Made by a program: the position numbers and the translations under genes. The notes beneath the pieces are model-generated. The model was not told where the DNA came from. It ran no database searches and saw only the letters and a program-made list of their open reading frames with translations. From contig NC_079889.1 in the NCBI RefSeq assembly GCF_029227915.1, forward strand, positions 5,704,001 to 5,768,000: a stretch of DNA of 64,000 bases, written 5' to 3'. Positions within the stretch are counted from its first letter, which is position 1; each line of letters opens with the position of its first letter. Origin of the DNA: Hydractinia symbiolongicarpus (taxonomy: Eukaryota > Cnidaria > Hydrozoa > Anthoathecata > Hydractiniidae). Positions 12,157-23,912 of this stretch are shown here, one piece after another.

Positions 12157-13398
12157 AATCACCCCTACTCTTAAGCACAGAATACTAAAGATGACTCCAC
12201 TCACTAAATTTTATTTCTCAAATAGCATCCTAAGTCTTGAAGAGATTACGTAGACAATAAGGCTCTTATTTTCGGTTGAACAAAGTGAATAAGAAAATGA
12301 TTGAAAATAAAAATTGTTATAATATTTTATTTTAATACTTTATTTTATTTTCACATTACGTTGTGCAGTGTACCTGCCACCTAGCCTAGCAAAAGAGTCG
12401 AAATTATGTTTTTTGCTTCCTTTTTTTCGTCACCACAATTCCATATGTAATGATTATTGGATCAAGTGATATAACTAGTAATAATAAGGTTTCTACCTCT
12501 TTTAGTTGTCAACTATCAAAAGGTAGCTAAACATGACAAAGTATCCGTACAAGCTGCTTTACTAAAGTTTACACCAGTGTAGTGTGTGCGAAATGTAATG
12601 AGTAAAATAAATCATGATGGAAAAAATATTTACAGGCAGGGTCATTGCAGGCACCCGTAACGTCAGGAAATAAGACATATTCACTGGCATTACATACCCA
12701 ATTTCCCTTTCGCGGCATGGATTTCCCGTAACTTTGGTAAAGGCGCTTGATAAACACGCCTGCACTGTGAACTAAACCATGGATATTGTACTTGCAAAGC
12801 GAAATCCATAACTAATAGGCCACTCGTCATGTTATTAATATCCTCATTATTATTAACGACCAGTTATCCAATGTTGACCAACTGGTCCAATATTGACAAC
12901 TGTGTTTAATGTTGACCAATGTGTTGAACATTAATGCTGAAAAAATCTAATTTATTAGTGCTAGACAACTATCTGCTAGAAATTACATATTTTAAGTTAA
13001 CTTCAATCTCCAATCTTCTACGTTAGCTACTTGTGAACCTATCCCTTCTAAGAAACAGCAGGATCAGCTCCAACAAAAGGACAACCAACAGTAGGAAAAA
13101 AGAATTTGCATTAAGAAAATATTTTTAAAAATAGTTAGTCAAAATTGTCTAAACAAATAAATAAATATGAAATAAATAATTTTAAGTAAAATAATGGAGA
13201 AACATGCATTCCGCATTTACACAAGTTGTCACAGTTTCAGATGTATGTACAGCATTAGTTGTTGTAACCATTAGCGATAAATTAATAAAACATAACCCCA
13301 ATCTTCACTGCTGAAGCACATCAAAGCATTCAACATAATTTTTTTAAAAGTATCATTTTATAAGGTAGTCACCAGCCTCCCTTTCTTTTTTCTTCACC
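12157..13398. other. Non-coding stretch 3' of the four-TM gene
   Basis: No gene recognised. At 12850-12945 there is a small cluster of degenerate AATGTTGACCAA-type repeats. The part next to 13399 should include the 3' untranslated region of the minus-strand gene. Confidence 0.4.
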
Positions 13399-14895
13399 TC
13401 AAACAGCATCACCGTGTTCATCTTCTCCACCATGGAATACCTCATAACATATCACTTCACTGGATCCTTCTTTTTTTCGCATTTCCACTTTGGCGACAGC
13501 ATTTTTACTTTGTCGGTCGTACAGTGTGCATGACAACACGATAAATATAAAATACAGCTTAACTAGAATCGTTATCACCAAAGCTAAAGAGATTATGAAT
13601 TTTGTGAACGAGTCTTTCATTTGCGCCACTGTGTAACTACACTCCACGGTTGTGTATATTAAAACAACAAAAGACATTGCAATCCAGATGTGGCTAAATG
13701 TTGCTTTTGCGTAAAGATTTGTCACTGTGCATATAAGCAAGGACGTGCTTGTGAGTAGGTTGAAAATGTAAAAACTCAATTTGATATATGTAAAAATGAC
13801 ATACACATGAAAAGTGTCCAAATTGATGTGTTGAGTGCTTATTGTAATGAAGACAACTTGCACCGAGTCTGGATGAACTTGGGATAGCACCTGGAATAAT
13901 ATAATAAATTAAGTCAGAACGCTAGTTTGAGATGTTTTAATTAGTTAGCACAAACGTAAATGCAAATTTTTCTTTCAAGAACAGAATATAGTCCACCACT
14001 TCTCTTCTGTAGTTAATCTCTATCTAAGAATTTTTTCGAACAAAGTGCTATCCACATTAGAATGCGAAAAATAAAAGGAACGAAACTGTTAACTACACAT
14101 TTGCAATACAATATTTTGGCTGAATTATCAATGCTACTTGTTTATGTGTTTTATAGGCTGAACTATTGCTTACTTGTTGCTTGCTTATTATCTACATGGG
14201 AAAATCAAATTCACTTGAAAAACTAAACTCCTGTTCATGTTCTAAAAAAATAGATGCATTTACAGGTTAGGTACACATTTCACCTGCTCATAATTTTAGA
14301 TTAGCAACTGACCACATAGCTAGGTTATAGCAAAAGGTTAAAAAGTTAGGTATAGCCACTAGTTTTTATGACTCCTTTTATAATCATTAAGAAAATGAAA
14401 CAACACAGAACTAAATTCTAGCTAGTTCTAGCCAGAACGCCAAGGGATTGCAACCAGTTCTTCCTGTATTTCGTAATACCGCGTGGCTGGAAATAGATGG
14501 AGTGGATATTACTTAATTTCGCTGCGTGACGTCACAATTAAAAGGATTTTGCGACAGGTTTATTACAAATTGCGATAGTTGTTACAAATCGCAACGATAT
14601 TACGAATTGTGGTTAACACATCTAAAGTCATTTTTGGGATCCCTCAGTGAAAAAGTAAACATTAGATAATCAGGAAAAAATCAGAATAACCTAACTGAAG
14701 CTGTAATTTTGTCATGTATTATGTACACTTTTGGAAAATAAAAAAGAAGCTGGAAGTACAATGGAAGAAAACAGTTCTTACCTTACAGGAAGTGGCCACA
14801 TTAAAACACGAAAATACGAACGATATCATCGCTACTAACATGACGGCTGTGCGTATGTCAAAACACAAGCAATGTCTTTTTGAAAACCACATCAT
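13399..14895 (-). CDS. Two-exon gene for a small predicted four-transmembrane protein
   Basis: Exon 1 (14895-14782) starts ATGATG and encodes 38 residues ending FSCFNVATSCK, followed by a GTAAGA donor. Exon 2 (13890-13399) follows a TTATTCCAG acceptor in phase 0 and runs to TGA. The intron is 891 bp. The protein is about 201 residues: one hydrophobic segment in exon 1 after a Cys-rich start (KRHCLCFDIRT) and three in exon 2 (near YIKLSFYIFNLL, IWIAMSFVVLIY, FIISLALVITIL), then a charged tail ending EDEHGDAV. The short Cys-rich N-terminus plus four helices resembles LAPTM-like tetraspan proteins, but I cannot name the family. Support that it is real: the plus-strand gene at 63384 has matching exons, intron phase and residues. 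The GTG at the exon 2 start is mid-protein, not initiation. Confidence 0.8.
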
Positions 14896-16326
14896 TCTAA
14901 AAATATAATAATAAAAAGTTAAAATTGGGGTGGCAAAACAATATTATTAATACAGGTGGTATATGGGAAAATCACCGATCATAGCCTGCCCCATCGCCAT
15001 CCCTCCTACAATCCTTCCTTATTAAATGACATAATGGCAAAATGGCAAAAGAAACGTAGGTAGAATTGATCTGAATTCGTTAAGTTCAACCTTGTGACAC
15101 AAACCTGTCCTTAGATATCTTTTTTTTTTTTTTTTACTAAACTCACCGTCTTGTCGAAGATTTTCTCTCGGTTTGAATAAAATACTTATATACCTTCTTG
15201 AGATTGTTGATGTCTTGAATTTATATTTCAAAAACATGCGAGTTCATCAATTTTTATTTGCGAAATGTTTTCGAAGAACAATCCGATGCATTTCGTAAAA
15301 CCATCGAAACTGCACCGATTAAACTTTCGACAGAATTATATTCCGTCATATACTGACGCGTGTTTTATGACGGAAAGAGTAAACGTAAACAACGTCCATC
15401 ACGTCATTTTTTATCGACATCCTCTTATGATGTTTTGATAAAACTTTCTGTTTATGGTGAATAAAAGTATATGGCGAATAAATCATTACTTAGTAAGCGG
15501 CTTCAAATAATTATTGTTTGTTTAATCCTTATATTTGTAAACAAAAATATATTTACAAAGAGTTAAACAGGAAACACAGTGCACAAACGTTTTTGTTAAA
15601 AATATTACACCCACTTATAAGGTGATGTCATTTAATGTTAAAAAAAGTGCAGTGGATTACATTGTGACACTGTTGTTAATATAGGAAACATTTTCTTGAC
15701 TGTGAATCAAATTTATGTTTGTTTAGAAACAAGTGAAAATTCGAAATCAGGCTTGGATATGCTTATGCAAAAAACACAATCAGAGTACGCTTACGTTATG
15801 CTTATCGCAGAAACAAATTAAAAACTTAAAGTTGACATGTACGATAACATGAAACGGTCACATTCTTAATTTTTAAAAAAAAATCAACGAAACTAAAGGT
15901 ATAGTTACGCAATGCAAATTTAGGCGTTATAGTAGCGTTAAATAGGTCTTATTGTGTATAAAGTACGCATGAGAAAGATTCACAAAGGTTGAACAATATG
16001 TTTATCATATGCCTAGAAAATTTGTAAAGAAACTTCCGGACACCTGTGGGACCAACATTTTTGGCCGAATAAAAGAGAGTAAGATTTCCGTATAGACTGG
16101 TGTATTTTGCATACACCTTGCAGGGGAGATGATATATCTAATACGTAAAAAACTACGTTTCAAGTGTTCATTTAAAATCAGAGGGGAATTGCAATTTTAG
16201 AACCGGGTAACTTGATGTTCGCGCTAGTACGGAGGCACATTGACTGCAACTTTTGAAGTCAATGATGACTATTTTACTTTTTTTAGTAAGATTGAAATAT
16301 CCTTGCCATTGTTCTAACCAAATATT
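14896..16326. other. Upstream region of the four-TM gene
   Basis: No coding region recognised. It holds a T-run (15120-15135) and, at about 15725-15835, a ~110-bp dispersed repeat also found at 58680-58797 in the same strand orientation. Confidence 0.4.
15725..15835 (+). repeat. Short dispersed repeat (partner at 58680-58797)
   Basis: Shared blocks include AACACAATCAGA followed by TACGTTATG and ACAAATTAAAAA, in the same order and spacing at both places. No ends or function recognised. Confidence 0.6.
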
Positions 16327-16649
16327 CTCCCCTTCTTCCCTTCTCCCCTTCTTCCCTTCTCCCCTTCTCCCCTTCTCCCCTTCTCCCCTTCTCCCCTTCT
16401 CCCCTTCTCCCCTTCTCCCCTTCTCCCCTTCTCCCCTTCTCCCCTTCTCCCCTTCTCCCCTTCTCCCCTTCTCCCCTTCTCCCCTTCTCCCCTTCTCCCC
16501 TTCTCCCCTTCTCCCCTTCTCCCCTTCTCCCCTTCTCCCCTTCTCCCCTTCTCCCCTTCTCCCCTTCTCCCCTTCTCCCCTTCTCCCCTTCTCCCCTTCT
16601 CCCCTTCTCCCCTTCTCCCCTTCTCCCCTTCTCCCCTTCTCCCCTTCTC
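16327..16649. repeat. Tandem array of CCCCTTCT, about 40 units
   Basis: After two or three variant units (CTTCCCTT) the array is perfect to 16648. One strand is pure pyrimidine, the other pure purine, with GGGG runs every eight bases. Open frames across it on both strands are by-products of the repeat, not genes. Confidence 0.95.
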
Positions 16650-19600
16650 GACTTTAACAGCTCTACGAATTAGTCGCGAGGATATCAATATTTAAAATAA
16701 AATTATGTACTTTTGATAAACTTGTTGGATGATAAGAGTTCGGCTCAGTGAAACCAGTTTTTAAGTTCATTTAATCACACGTTGTTTGTTAAAAATGATA
16801 AGCACAACTAAATATCTGCTTGGTATATGTCATGCGCGTGTTACATTTCAAAAATACACTTATACCAACATGAAATTCATATATATAAAACAATCAATTT
16901 AAATTAACAAACTTTTACATTTTGTTACTTCAACAAGTGAAATAAGTACGCTGAATTGGAATGTGTGGAAATACAAAATAATTATGTGAGTTATGAGAAT
17001 GATTTCTTAATTTTTTTGCAGTACAAAATATAGAAAGCGCTTGTTGTTAATATGGAATAAAACTTAGTATACAGCATGTGAAACAGAACGCTCCAGCTTT
17101 ATTTTTTGTTAAGGCGAGTTTCCACTTGTAAGAACTGCGCACTTTCTCTCTCGGAAGTGATTCAAGACGATTCAAACATTGGGTATCAGCAAACAAATTC
17201 TAATAGAAACAAAATGACATTTTGTAACGAAACTTAACGGTATTCGACGAAATTTTATTAAATTCCACGAAATTTAACGGTATTGACGAAATTTAACGAA
17301 ATTTAACGAAGTTTAAATGAAATTTTATAAAGGAGGTGAGGCTGAAATTTTGCTAAACTAACTAACGCCAGTGCATCATAGAAATACTACAAAAAAAAAT
17401 TGTGAGAAAATGTTTTTAACTAAAAAAGTTTTTATCCAAAGTTTATAAAATGGTAAAACAACAAACATTTTTTAAATTTTTTGGTTGAGATGCTTCACCT
17501 TCTTTTTGTAAGAATAATGGAAAGCAAAACAGGCTGAAATTTTCTTTAATTTTATTCATTTTATTAAACAGGCTGAAATTATTCGTGTACGTAGAGTGGT
17601 CAATAAAAAAAATTAGTGTCTAGAAATTCATTAGTCCTGTTGTATTTAAACTCGTCTAACCTATCTGTAGAGAACCATTTGGCTGCATTTGTAGCACAAA
17701 AAGACAAGAGTTTTTGTTTGCGCATGCGCAGTTAGACAATTATACTAATGACTGAGAGTTTTTTTTTTATCTCAAAAAATGTTTAAGAAAGTTGAATTTT
17801 AGCGACGTTGTTTCCTTCTTCTAGCAAAAAATGCTGCTTGAGTGCTTATTACGCAATTTCGTCAATCGTCAGCAAAAATTAAAAATAGCAACATGGAGTT
17901 TAAATATTTCAAGATGGCGAACAACAAGGTCTTGACTACATGCATTGCAATGTGAATTCATAAAATCGCGCAAGAAATGTTTTATCAACAAATTTAACAA
18001 CACGTTTTAATTTTAAATTCTCTAACAAGTATTCCCGTTGATAGAATAACATGAAACATTTTTACAAAACTTAACAGCGCCTTCAATCATCTTTCTTGAA
18101 ACAGGTTTTAAATTATAGAAATATTTTCTCTAAACTTATGTTATGGATTTGTGTACAGCGATTTTAGGACAACCCCCCCCCCTGCCATTTTCTTAACTTG
18201 TTCTAAGACATTTTCTAACGAATTCAAAATACTTGTGGTTTATAAAAGTTATACTTTACTGTTCTTTTATAACCACGATTCTTATTTACATATTCTTATC
18301 AAAACTGAATAAACATTGGACATTAAAATAGCTTCTTTCGCGCCAAAAAACGAAAACTTTTAAACTGGCTCATTGGTTAAATTAAATTATTAAGAGGAAA
18401 TTTGAGTTGGGGTAATTGTCCTACGTAGGAGCTATTCAGGTGGCAATTTACCATGGGGCTTATCCTAGGTGTTAATTATCCTGAGAAAATTGTGCGTTTT
18501 CAAGTTATCCGCGGGATGCCATATTACATTGGGTTTTTTCATTTCGCGCGTTAAAATTGAAGCAGAATGGAAATTTTTTTGGATACTTTTCGAACTACTT
18601 TTGTTAGCACGTCAACGATTATTTTACTTCGCTGCACATGCTTGTAGAAGAAGTGAGGGAGATTTTTTCGTTGATCGGCAAATATAGTCGTTGAACTTTA
18701 ATTAAATATGCAAGTGACTAGATACCAAAGAGAGGCATTTGGTCTTTGTATTTCAGTATAATTCTAGAAAAAAATAAACACTACTTCGGATGGTATTACT
18801 GTTTTTCACCTGCACGTTCTAACCTAGTAACGTGACATCCCGCACGTTTTCTCAGTTATTTTTATTACATTTCACTTAAACAGAAAAAATTACAGCCATG
18901 ATAAAAAATCATGTTTGTTTACTTGTTGAATAACATGGGAAGATATTAAAATGGCTCGTGTGCATTCAGATTCTCATATTTTCTGCGACGTCGCTTCCAA
19001 ACAGACTTTTTTTAAAATTCAACTTTATTTATTGTACTTCTGTATTATCGTGTCATTCACCATTAATTAACTCCACGCCATGTTGAGCCTTATTTCAAAA
19101 GAAAGATTATATGCCGTGAAATCAGCTAACACTAGCTATTTCAAAAGGTTCCAGGCTTAGTATGATTTTTAAGATATTCTTATAGACACAGATCTTGAGT
19201 AAGCAAGTTTTGTCAGAATTGTCTGCTTGCAGAAGTAACAATATATTTGCACTGACGACTTTATCATCTGTTCGGACTGGTTTGATTTAAATTCACAAAG
19301 TATCTTAGACTCAATTAGTGTATTGCGAACCTACGAAGGAGGGAAGTATTGCGAAGCTACGAAGGAGGTTAAAAACATAGTGTATGCATTTCTTCATGTT
19401 TAATACGTCACAAAGACCTTTGTTAAAAAGAATCCTATTTTTCAAAACCGCTAATACTTTCTCCTTCATATGACACATATCTGGAAAAGCATTGGACGTC
19501 GGCGTGATAATAACACATATTTTTGCGTCATAATTTGTTACAAAGTCCTGTCATTGCTAAGAAGGAAATGAAGTATCTCAAAATAAATATCTCAAAAATC

Positions 19601-21500
19601 AAACGAATCAACGCACACTTAAGATTGTTTAAGTGGAACGTCATAACCAGATTCTCCACATAATATTTTTAGAATGCGTTCGATGAATACTTTTTACTTG
19701 ATAAATACTATATTTCTCATTGGAAAAAGAAAAAAAATATCTCCCTAAAAATACTGCAAATTCCGCCCAAGACATCACTCTCACTTAGATTTTTCCATTT
19801 ATGATCGCTTTTCAACTCATCCTTTGTATGTCGAGTGTTCACCGTAAGAACGATACAAGTAAAAGAAAACAGCGGACCGAAAGAAAGGTATTCTTTACAA
19901 AGCCACCAATCTTAACTTTGTGTAATTATTTATATTAAATTATTCTAATAAATCGGGATTATTTTGCATAAAAACCGTTACACAGACTTTGGATTTTAAA
20001 AATGTCCCAGATACACACATAAAGTGCAGCCGAATTTTCCCATGTGGCACATCTTCACACACACAAAAATCAAATAACTAATAAGACAAAAAAAGCTGGA
20101 TTTTGTTGTTTTTTGTCTGTTAATGTTTATACGGATGAAAAGCTTTGATTAAACACATCGAAACCTGTTTAAAGAGAAGATGACTGTGAATTTTTACAGC
20201 AAAAGTTTAAAGTTGTTTTTAAGTCTCGAAAAAACATCTTACCTTCCAATATAACACATACTCCGATAAAGTTGTTCACATTTGTATTTGCTTCATTCCA
20301 TAAATGTAATTTACATGCAAGCTGAACACTGTAATGACTATATCCGCATTTTCTGCTATAAATAATCTCGTGATATCCGGATAATAATTTCGGTATGCAA
20401 TTTAAAGCCGAATCATTACTCTCATACTTATTATGCAACTTTTTTTTCTAAGAAGAAATATGTTTTTCTCTTTCTCTTGGAATGGAAAAAGCTGTTTAGG
20501 AAACAAAATTTATGGCATTTTCGTAATTAGCGACTGCCAATAAAGAGCAGTGCTAACTTGAAAACAGGAATACCATTTTTACAGTAAAGACTTTTTTCTT
20601 CAATTTTCAATTTACACTATCAGCCGAGTATTATCTTGTCAGCCTAATTTAAGCTCGTCGTTTACTTTTTTGATAAGCGTGGTCTAATAGAAGATTTTAC
20701 TAAATTCATTTTGTTTTATCACGAGTCCGTTCTGGAATGATCCCGTAATCGTACGTGTTCATTTATACCTGTTATACTATCGACAATATGCATGACAAAA
20801 AGGTAGAAAGTGTTAACTCGATTCGTCACCCTGGTACTATTTAATGCTAAACTTTTTCACCAACTATGATCAACAAAGTATTTAGGCTTAAAAACTACAC
20901 GTATTTTTCTTTATAAGCAACTTAAACATTTGACCTGGAATGTATCCGTAAAGTCTAGGCCCAAAATCATAAATTTTTGCTTATATTTAGCGTTAATCTT
21001 GCAGGCTGTAATACAGTTGCTCATAAACTGGCTGCTTTTAAGAAAATGTGTGTAAAGTCCGGTCCATTTTTTTAACATTTCAAAACAATAAAAATCTACT
21101 TTTCAGCTTATATTTCAAAATTTTGGAGAATAAAAATTGATGTTCCCTAAATGTCGGTCACTTTTTTCATATTTTACCAATGTTGTTTCTTGATTTTAAA
21201 GGTAGTTCTGTCGATGGATTCATTTTAAAAATCTTGATTTTACATCGATCTTTTTTTGCCTTTAATTGCACAGCTCCTTATACTGTGACTTATTAGAGCA
21301 AAAACACTAATAATTATGCGCATATTAAAAAAGCTGTGGAAATGCCAGTCAACTAAAATCGCTAACATTACAATAAAAATTATTGGTTAAACATTGTTGT
21401 CGACTTATTGTTCTCCATCACAACTACAGTACCTGGATAAATTTGAATTCAGTATGAATTTTAGTACATTGAATTAATTATTAATATTTTTTCCTTAAAT
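16650..21500. other. Intergenic stretch with little recognisable content
   Basis: Seen here: a degenerate ACGAAATTTA cluster (17216-17335), a 24-bp tandem duplication (19318-19367, GCGAA.CTACGAAGGAGG twice) and a C10 run near 18173. One candidate exon (20242-20440) is listed separately. No mobile element ends were identified. Confidence 0.4.
20242..20440 (-). CDS. Candidate internal exon of an unidentified gene
   Basis: An open frame of about 65 codons, not recognised, is followed by a good donor (GGAAG then GTAAGATG) and preceded on the minus strand by a possible acceptor (TTCTTAG). It contains GYHEIIYSRKCGYSHYSV and KLHLWNEANTNVNNFIG, which look protein-like rather than simple-sequence. 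No neighbouring exon was found, so this may be a chance frame. Confidence 0.22.
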
Positions 21501-21514
21501 GACATGTTCATGTG

Positions 21515-21612
21515 AACGTATATAGTCTGATGAAGGACGTGAACATATATAGTCTGATGAAGACCTCCAATACGGAGGTCGAAATATTACCATAAAAATA
21601 TATATGCTGAAC
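21515..21612 (+). ncRNA. Hammerhead-ribozyme-like motif
   Basis: CTGATGA (21554-21560) is followed by a perfect 7-bp stem II (GACCTCC 21562-21568, loop AATAC, GGAGGTC 21574-21580) and GAAA (21581-21584), the exact conserved core order of a type I hammerhead. A stem III AUAUU/AAUAU can be drawn with an AUA cleavage triplet, and CATATATA/TATATATG can pair nearby, but stem I is not clean. A 25-27 bp unit containing ATATAGTCTGATGA is tandemly doubled just upstream (21514-21560). Such motifs are known in Penelope-like terminal repeats. Confidence 0.5.
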
Positions 21613-21665
21613 GACCATGTAAATGTTTTTTTAAAGTAATTATTAATATACTAGTCGTTAATATA

Positions 21666-22233
21666 CTAGTCGATAACGCCCGTGGAAAAATCCACTTAGG
21701 CAGGATAATAGAGAAAAACAACCGTCATTTAAATTTTGCTGACGTCAGCAGAGACATGTCAGAACACAAATTTTTTTTTTCAGAAAATGTGTATGCCTGT
21801 TTCCTTCATCGTATAAGATCTTGAAACGCTGATCAAAAAAATGTATAGGATCGTGTACTTGTGACAAACGGATGCGGAGATATTAGGGTTTAAAGGTTTT
21901 TTATGACATCATTAACCCGTCCATTCCAGAAGGATTCAGTGACTCAGGTTTTGAAAACTTACCCAAATTGGTCCCAGGTAGTTCCTAGTTACCAACGCAG
22001 GAAATGACGTCAGTTATTTCCATCCGTTTCCAAGTTATTTAGCCTTAAATTTAAAAGTGCAATGCAATGGCTTCACTAATCTTAATATACTTTCCTTTGA
22101 CGTCAATATTGCTCTAACGTCAAAGTTTGCTAATTTACAGAAAAATTTACAGGCGATGTTTTATAGACTTTATCTAAGAAATTTTATCCACTTTGCAAAA
22201 GTCACAGACAGAAGCTCCGTATTATTATAGAGA
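21666..22233 (-). mobile_element. Non-autonomous Helitron, tandem array 1, unit 1
   Basis: On the minus strand it begins TCTCTATAATAATA at 22233 and ends with the CTAG at 21669-21666, followed by T. A partly decayed hairpin (CCCGTGGAAAAATCCAC on the plus strand) sits about 10 bases before that end. Internal palindrome GCTGACGTCAGC at 21738. It abuts unit 2 directly. Confidence 0.8.
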
Positions 22234-22965
22234 CTAGTCGATAAGGCCCGTGGAGAAATCCACTGAGGCAGGATAATTATGAAAAGGATACGTCATATAA
22301 ATTTTGATAACGTCAGCAACCCATCCACAAGAAAAATATTAGCACCTTGTTTTCACGTTGCCTCTATTGTGTAGAACTTAAAGTGCTGATAAAGAAAATG
22401 TATATGATCATATGGTTTTGATGAGCGGTTAATGAGATATAAGGGTTTAAAAACTTTGCTGACGTCAGCAATGCCCCGTCAAAACCTAAAAGATTTTTGT
22501 TAAATATTTTTATACCTGTTGCCTTTATTGTATAGATCTTAAAACGCTGTTCAAGAAAATGTATAGGATCGTGTTCTTTTGAAAAACGGTTGCAGAGATA
22601 TTAGGGTTTGAAGGTTTTTTGATGACGTCATCAACCCGTTCGTTTCGAAACGGATTCGGGAACCAGGTTTTGGAAAATTACCCAAATTGGTCGCAGGTGG
22701 TCCCTAGTTACACACGCGAAAAAAGATTGACGTCACCACCTCGATTCCAAGTTATTTTGCCTCAAAGTTTAGGTGCATTGTAATGGCTTCATTAATTTAA
22801 TATAAGATATATAAGATCGTGAAGCAGTAGAATTGACTTCTCGCCGTAACGTCAAAACATTTAACATATTAGACATGCACTCTTCGGCAATATCAAAGAA
22901 AAATGAAGACATCCACTTTGCCTGTTACAGACACACAGACACACTCTCCGTATTATTATAAGAGA
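22234..22965 (-). mobile_element. Non-autonomous Helitron, tandem array 1, unit 2
   Basis: TCTCTTATAATAATA start at 22965 and CTAG end at 22234 on the minus strand. It is homologous to its neighbours throughout, sharing the ATGTATAGGATC, GACGTCATCAACCCGT and GGTCCCTAGTTAC blocks. It contains palindromes GCTGACGTCAGC (22458) and GATGACGTCATC (22621). Confidence 0.8.
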
Positions 22966-23698
22966 CTAGTCGATAAGGCCCGTGAAGAAATCCACTTAGG
23001 CAGGAGAACAATGTAAAAATTGTATATTTTAGGCCTTTTGCTGATGTCAGCAGTGCATAATCAAAAAAAAATTGGTGAAATTTAGTCAATTGTTGTCTGT
23101 AATGTGTGGAGCTTGATTAGCTGATCAAAACAATGTATAGTATCGTATGTTTTAGACAATTGCCTAAGGAGATATAAGGGTGTAAAAATTTTGCTGACGT
23201 CAGCAAAGTCCCTACCAAAAGTTCCAAAAGAAATTTCTTCACAAACTCGTACACCCGTTGCATTCATCGTATAGATCTTGAAATGCTGATCAAGAAAATG
23301 TATAGGATCATGTACTTTTGACCAACGGTTACTGAAATATTGTGGTTTAAAGGTTTTTTGATGACGTCATCTACCCGTCCATTTCGAAACGGATTTGGGG
23401 ACCCGCGTTTGGGAAAATTACCCAAATTAGTCATAGGTGGTCCCTAGTTACCCACGCGATGAAAAATCATTGACGTCACCACCTTGTTTCCATGTTATTT
23501 GGCCTCTAAGTTTTAGGTGCACTGGAATGGCTTCATTAATTTAATATAGGATTGACGTTAAAGTAGTGCTATTGACGTCGCGCCGTAACGTCAGAAATTT
23601 AACATATTAGACAAACTTTTTCGGCGACATCAAAGTAAAATAAGCATATCCACTTTGCCTGTTACAAACAGACACAGTCTCTGTATTATTATAAGAGA
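22966..23698 (-). mobile_element. Non-autonomous Helitron, tandem array 1, unit 3
   Basis: TC start at 23698 (flanked by A on the minus strand, as Helitron insertion requires) and CTAG end at 22966. Same subfamily as units 1 and 2. Palindromes at 23193 and 23360. The open frame at 23082-23267 is incidental. Confidence 0.8.
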
Positions 23699-23832
23699 TT
23701 TCATCAGCAATTTTATAATTTGGAATTTAGAACGCATGAGGAGAGGAGTTCCAATTCCGAGAATTATCACAACATAGTGAGCATGGTCTCAACCAAGCCG
23801 ATAGCCACAATTTGACTACAAGTTTCAGGAGA

Positions 23833-23912
23833 CGAACATATCAATGCAGTGGCTTCCGTGTGGAGACATAAGAACACGTCTCCAAACGAATGTCACTGCA
23901 TTGATACTTTCG
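23833..23912. other. Long imperfect hairpin
   Basis: TATCAATGCAGTG (23839-23851) pairs perfectly with CACTGCATTGATA (23894-23906). Inside, TGGAGAC (23861-23867) pairs with GTCTCCA (23878-23884); outside, CGAA (23833-23836) pairs with TTCG (23909-23912). It is immediately downstream of Helitron array 1. It could be a structured RNA or the core of a small foldback element. Confidence 0.6.

Noticed and set aside
13399-13890. Single-exon gene starting at the GTG at 13890
   Set aside because: A splice acceptor abuts that codon, and a matching upstream exon with a donor exists; the paralogue confirms the two-exon model.
16253-16688. Low-complexity open frames (SPSPLLPF-type on plus, GEGEKGRR-type on minus)
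   Set aside because: They are translations of the CCCCTTCT array, with no domain or splice context.
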